Source: Dehalococcoidia bacterium
GTDB lineage: Bacteria > Chloroflexota > Dehalococcoidia > SAR202 > UBA11138
DNA: 6,724 nt
Assembly (NCBI GenBank): GCA_012270625.1
Contig: JAAXHZ010000305.1
Span: forward strand, 1-6,724
Reading direction: 5' to 3'
The notes under the pieces were generated by a model, which saw only the letters and a list, made by a program, of their open reading frames with translations, had not been told where the DNA came from and searched no databases. The position numbers and the translations under genes are program-made. This document shows positions 4,683-6,724 of this stretch, one piece after another. How positions within the stretch are numbered: the stretch's first letter is position 1; each line of letters opens with the position of its first letter.

Positions 4683-6724
4683 ATGTACTTCGACTGGCGT
4701 CTGTTCGGGCTGACTCGCGGTGTGAGACTCAGGATACTGTTGGCGGCGGCGCTGGGCCTTATCTCGGTGGGCGCCGGAGTTGCTCGGCTGGCAATCTCTG
4801 GCGTAGTGATATACAGGGTGCTGGCCGGGCAAGCGAGCTTCTCGGCGCTCGCGCTGCCTCTGTCGATCATAGCGGGGCTGATCGTCGTTCGGAGTCTGTT
4901 TCAGTACTGGCAGAACGCGGTCAGTCACCATACCGCGAACATCGTCAAGATCAGGCTGCGTCACGAGGTCTATGAACATGCGTTGAGGCTCGGCCCGGGG
5001 TACTTCGATCGAAATCGGACCGGTGACGTGGTGCTCACGCTGGTCGAGGGCGTCGAGCGCCTGGAGACGTTCTTCGGTCAGTACCTGTCACAGATCATCG
5101 TGTCGGCGATCGCGCCGGTTGCGATCTTCGTGTACATGGTGACGCTGGACGTCTATATCGCGCTCATCTTTCTCGCGTTCGCGTTTCTCACTCTCGCCGT
5201 GCCAGCCATGTTCTACACGTGGAACCGTGACAGCAGCTTCAGGCGACGGCGGTCTTACGGTGAACTTGGCGCGGACTTCCTGGACAGCGTTCAGGGTCTC
5301 GCGACGCTCAAGTCTTTCGGACAGAGCGCGAGCAGGGGAAGGGCGCTGGCGGCGCACGCTCAACAGCTGTACAGGAGCACGATGGGCGTCGTCGCCGCCA
5401 ACGGAGCGACGAGCGGTGCGTCCATATTCTTCATGGCGACGGGAGCAGCCGTCGCGCTGGCAGTCGGAGCGGTTCGAGTCAGCAACGGAGACATGGAGCT
5501 GCGCCCGCTGCTGATCGTGCTCATGCTGGGCGTGGAGGTGTTCAGGCCAATGCGCGAGCTGACCAACCTCTACCACCAGGGTATGACCGTGCTCTCTTCA
5601 TCGCAGAGCGTGTTCGAGATCATGGATGAGCCGGTAACGATAGTCGAGTCTGAAGCGGCAGTGGAGCGGGCAGTACCCGAGATCAGGCCGGAAGTCTCTT
5701 TCGAGGAAGTGACGTTCGGGTACGATGGCGGGCACAGACCTGCGCTTCATGACGTGTCTTTCGATCTGCGCGAGGGCGAGACGCTTGGCGTGGTTGGAGC
5801 TAGCGGCGCGGGGAAATCGACGCTTGTGTGGCTGATGTACAGGTTCTACGATCCGCAGGCGGGATCGATCAGGCTTGGCGGCCATCACCTGCGCGAACTG
5901 CCACTCAGTGTGGTCAGAGACAACATATCGGTCGTGACGCAGGACACGTACCTGTTCCACGGAACGGTGGCTGATAATCTTCGCTTCGGTAAGCCGGATG
6001 CAACTCAGCGTGAACTCGAAGAAGCCGCTCGCGCCGCGAATGCCCACGAGTTCATTTCGCATCTGCCGAATGGTTACGACACGGTGGTCGGCGAGAGGGC
6101 AGTCCGGCTGTCGGGAGGTCAGCGACAAAGGCTTGCAATCGCGAGAGCTTTGCTGAAGGACGCTCCGATCCTGCTCCTGGACGAGGCGCTGTCCAGCGTG
6201 GATGCCGAGAACGAGTCCGTCATCCAGGCAGCGCTCGACCGGCTCATGGAGAACAGGACTACGCTCGTTATCGCTCACCGACTGTCGAGCGTCATCAACG
6301 CAGACCGCATACTGGTCTTGGACGAAGGCCGCGCCGTTGAGATCGGGACTCACTCCGAGCTAATGGCCGCGGACGGCGCCTATGCTGGACTGATGCGCCA
6401 GCAGACCGAGGTGGGCGTCGGAGAAGTCGTCACCGCGGACAGACATTTGGCGCGTCCCAATGTGTCTTCAGAACATATGCCGGACATCTCGCATCTGGCT
6501 GCGGGTCATGGCCACCATCATCCACCGCCTTCAGTGGCCTCGGATGACCAAAATGGAGTCAACGTCCGATCACTGAACGTGTGGATACGGCTGTTCGGTC
6601 TGGTACGACCGGTGAAGTTCCAGTTCCTGGTCACGCTCGCGCTCGGAATCCTACATCACGGCTCGGTAATCGTGCTGGGCGCGCTCAGCGCGCTGCTGGT
6701 GGGCGCGGTTTTCAGTGACGAGCC
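4683..6724 (+). CDS. Fused type-I ABC exporter (TMD-NBD-TMD-...), first half CydD-like; 3' end beyond window
   Basis: 680 residues are visible and the frame is open at the window edge. The ATG at 4683 follows GGAG (4672-4675) with a 7-base spacer. TMD1 has six probable helices (about 17-45, 55-75, 136-155, 157-178, 236-265, 273-292). The nucleotide-binding domain runs from about 337 to 575, with A-loop Y347, Walker A GASGAGKST (372-380), Q-loop Q420, signature LSGGQ (476-480), Walker B ILLLDE (496-501), D-loop SSVD and H-loop H532; all catalytic residues are present. A linker of about 55 residues with HGHHHPPP (609-616) follows. From 631 a second TMD starts (VWIRLFGLVRP, echoing WRLFGLTRG at 5-13). 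Features such as TGDVVLTLVEGVERLETFFGQYL (113-135) and FLDSVQGLATLKSFG (199-213) recall CydD, so the whole may be a CydDC-like fusion exporting thiols or haem-related compounds; a lipid or drug exporter is an alternative. It probably has its own promoter. Confidence 0.93.
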   Translation, partial: MYFDWRLFGLTRGVRLRILLAAALGLISVGAGVARLAISGVVIYRVLAGQASFSALALPLSIIAGLIVVRSLFQYWQNAVSHHTANIVKIRLRHEVYEHALRLGPGYFDRNRTGDVVLTLVEGVERLETFFGQYLSQIIVSAIAPVAIFVYMVTLDVYIALIFLAFAFLTLAVPAMFYTWNRDSSFRRRRSYGELGADFLDSVQGLATLKSFGQSASRGRALAAHAQQLYRSTMGVVAANGATSGASIFFMATGAAVALAVGAVRVSNGDMELRPLLIVLMLGVEVFRPMRELTNLYHQGMTVLSSSQSVFEIMDEPVTIVESEAAVERAVPEIRPEVSFEEVTFGYDGGHRPALHDVSFDLREGETLGVVGASGAGKSTLVWLMYRFYDPQAGSIRLGGHHLRELPLSVVRDNISVVTQDTYLFHGTVADNLRFGKPDATQRELEEAARAANAHEFISHLPNGYDTVVGERAVRLSGGQRQRLAIARALLKDAPILLLDEALSSVDAENESVIQAALDRLMENRTTLVIAHRLSSVINADRILVLDEGRAVEIGTHSELMAADGAYAGLMRQQTEVGVGEVVTADRHLARPNVSSEHMPDISHLAAGHGHHHPPPSVASDDQNGVNVRSLNVWIRLFGLVRPVKFQFLVTLALGILHHGSVIVLGALSALLVGAVFSDE

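Noticed and set aside
4143..4979. 278-codon open frame on the minus strand spanning the SDR end, the repeat region and the exporter start
   Set aside because: It overlaps two well-supported genes, runs through the palindromes, and has no recognisable protein character.
5598..6353. 251-codon open frame on the minus strand
   Set aside because: It is antisense to the intact nucleotide-binding domain of the exporter.

Overview
The window reads as ordinary bacterial chromosome with moderately high GC and mostly Shine-Dalgarno-led genes. The gene content is a cupin, Gfo/Idh/MocA and SDR oxidoreductases, a Yip1-type membrane protein and a fused exporter. This mix is common in environmental Chloroflexota (Dehalococcoidia / SAR202-like) genomes. 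That placement is an impression from gene content, not something the sequence proves; there is no rRNA or other marker gene here.

Layout. Positions 1-627 lie on the minus strand: an unrecognised 160-residue soluble protein (145-627), followed by the start of a second reading frame that carries an in-frame amber codon and runs off the window edge (1-121). A 412-base AT-richer gap (628-1039) separates it from the plus-strand genes. The gap holds a good minus-strand promoter (TTGACA, 18 bases, TATAAC), a weaker plus-strand candidate beside it and a small tandem repeat in the leader. A small single-domain cupin (1040-1396, plus) and a Yip1-like four-helix membrane protein (1417-1935, minus) converge with only 20 bases between them.

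A plus-strand oxidoreductase operon then starts from a TTGACA promoter at 2001. It contains a 152-residue protein that looks like the C-terminal half of a Gfo/Idh/MocA enzyme without its Rossmann domain (2049-2507), a full-length Gfo/Idh/MocA oxidoreductase whose ATG directly abuts the previous stop (2508-3641), and a classical SDR dehydrogenase (3714-4475). Two NAD(P)-type dehydrogenases next to a cupin suggest catabolism of a sugar, polyol or similar hydroxylated compound. The substrate cannot be read from the sequence.

The 207-base gap after the SDR gene is the most structured DNA in the window. A 19-bp perfect direct repeat, the first copy of which contains the SDR stop codon, flanks a 151-base segment. 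That segment holds a 21-bp imperfect inverted repeat enclosing a REP/dRS3-like palindrome, plus a further small hairpin. It looks like a small non-coding (MITE- or REP-like) insertion whose duplicated flank kept the SDR stop codon and also supplies a TATAAA box before the next gene.

From 4683 to the end runs a type-I ABC exporter with one complete TMD-NBD unit, a His-rich linker and the start of a second TMD. It is therefore a fused full transporter, with a first half that resembles CydD, truncated by the window edge. I see no CRISPR array, tRNA, rRNA, transposase or defence system. The items most worth checking are the Rossmann-less Gfo/Idh partner and the nested-palindrome insertion.
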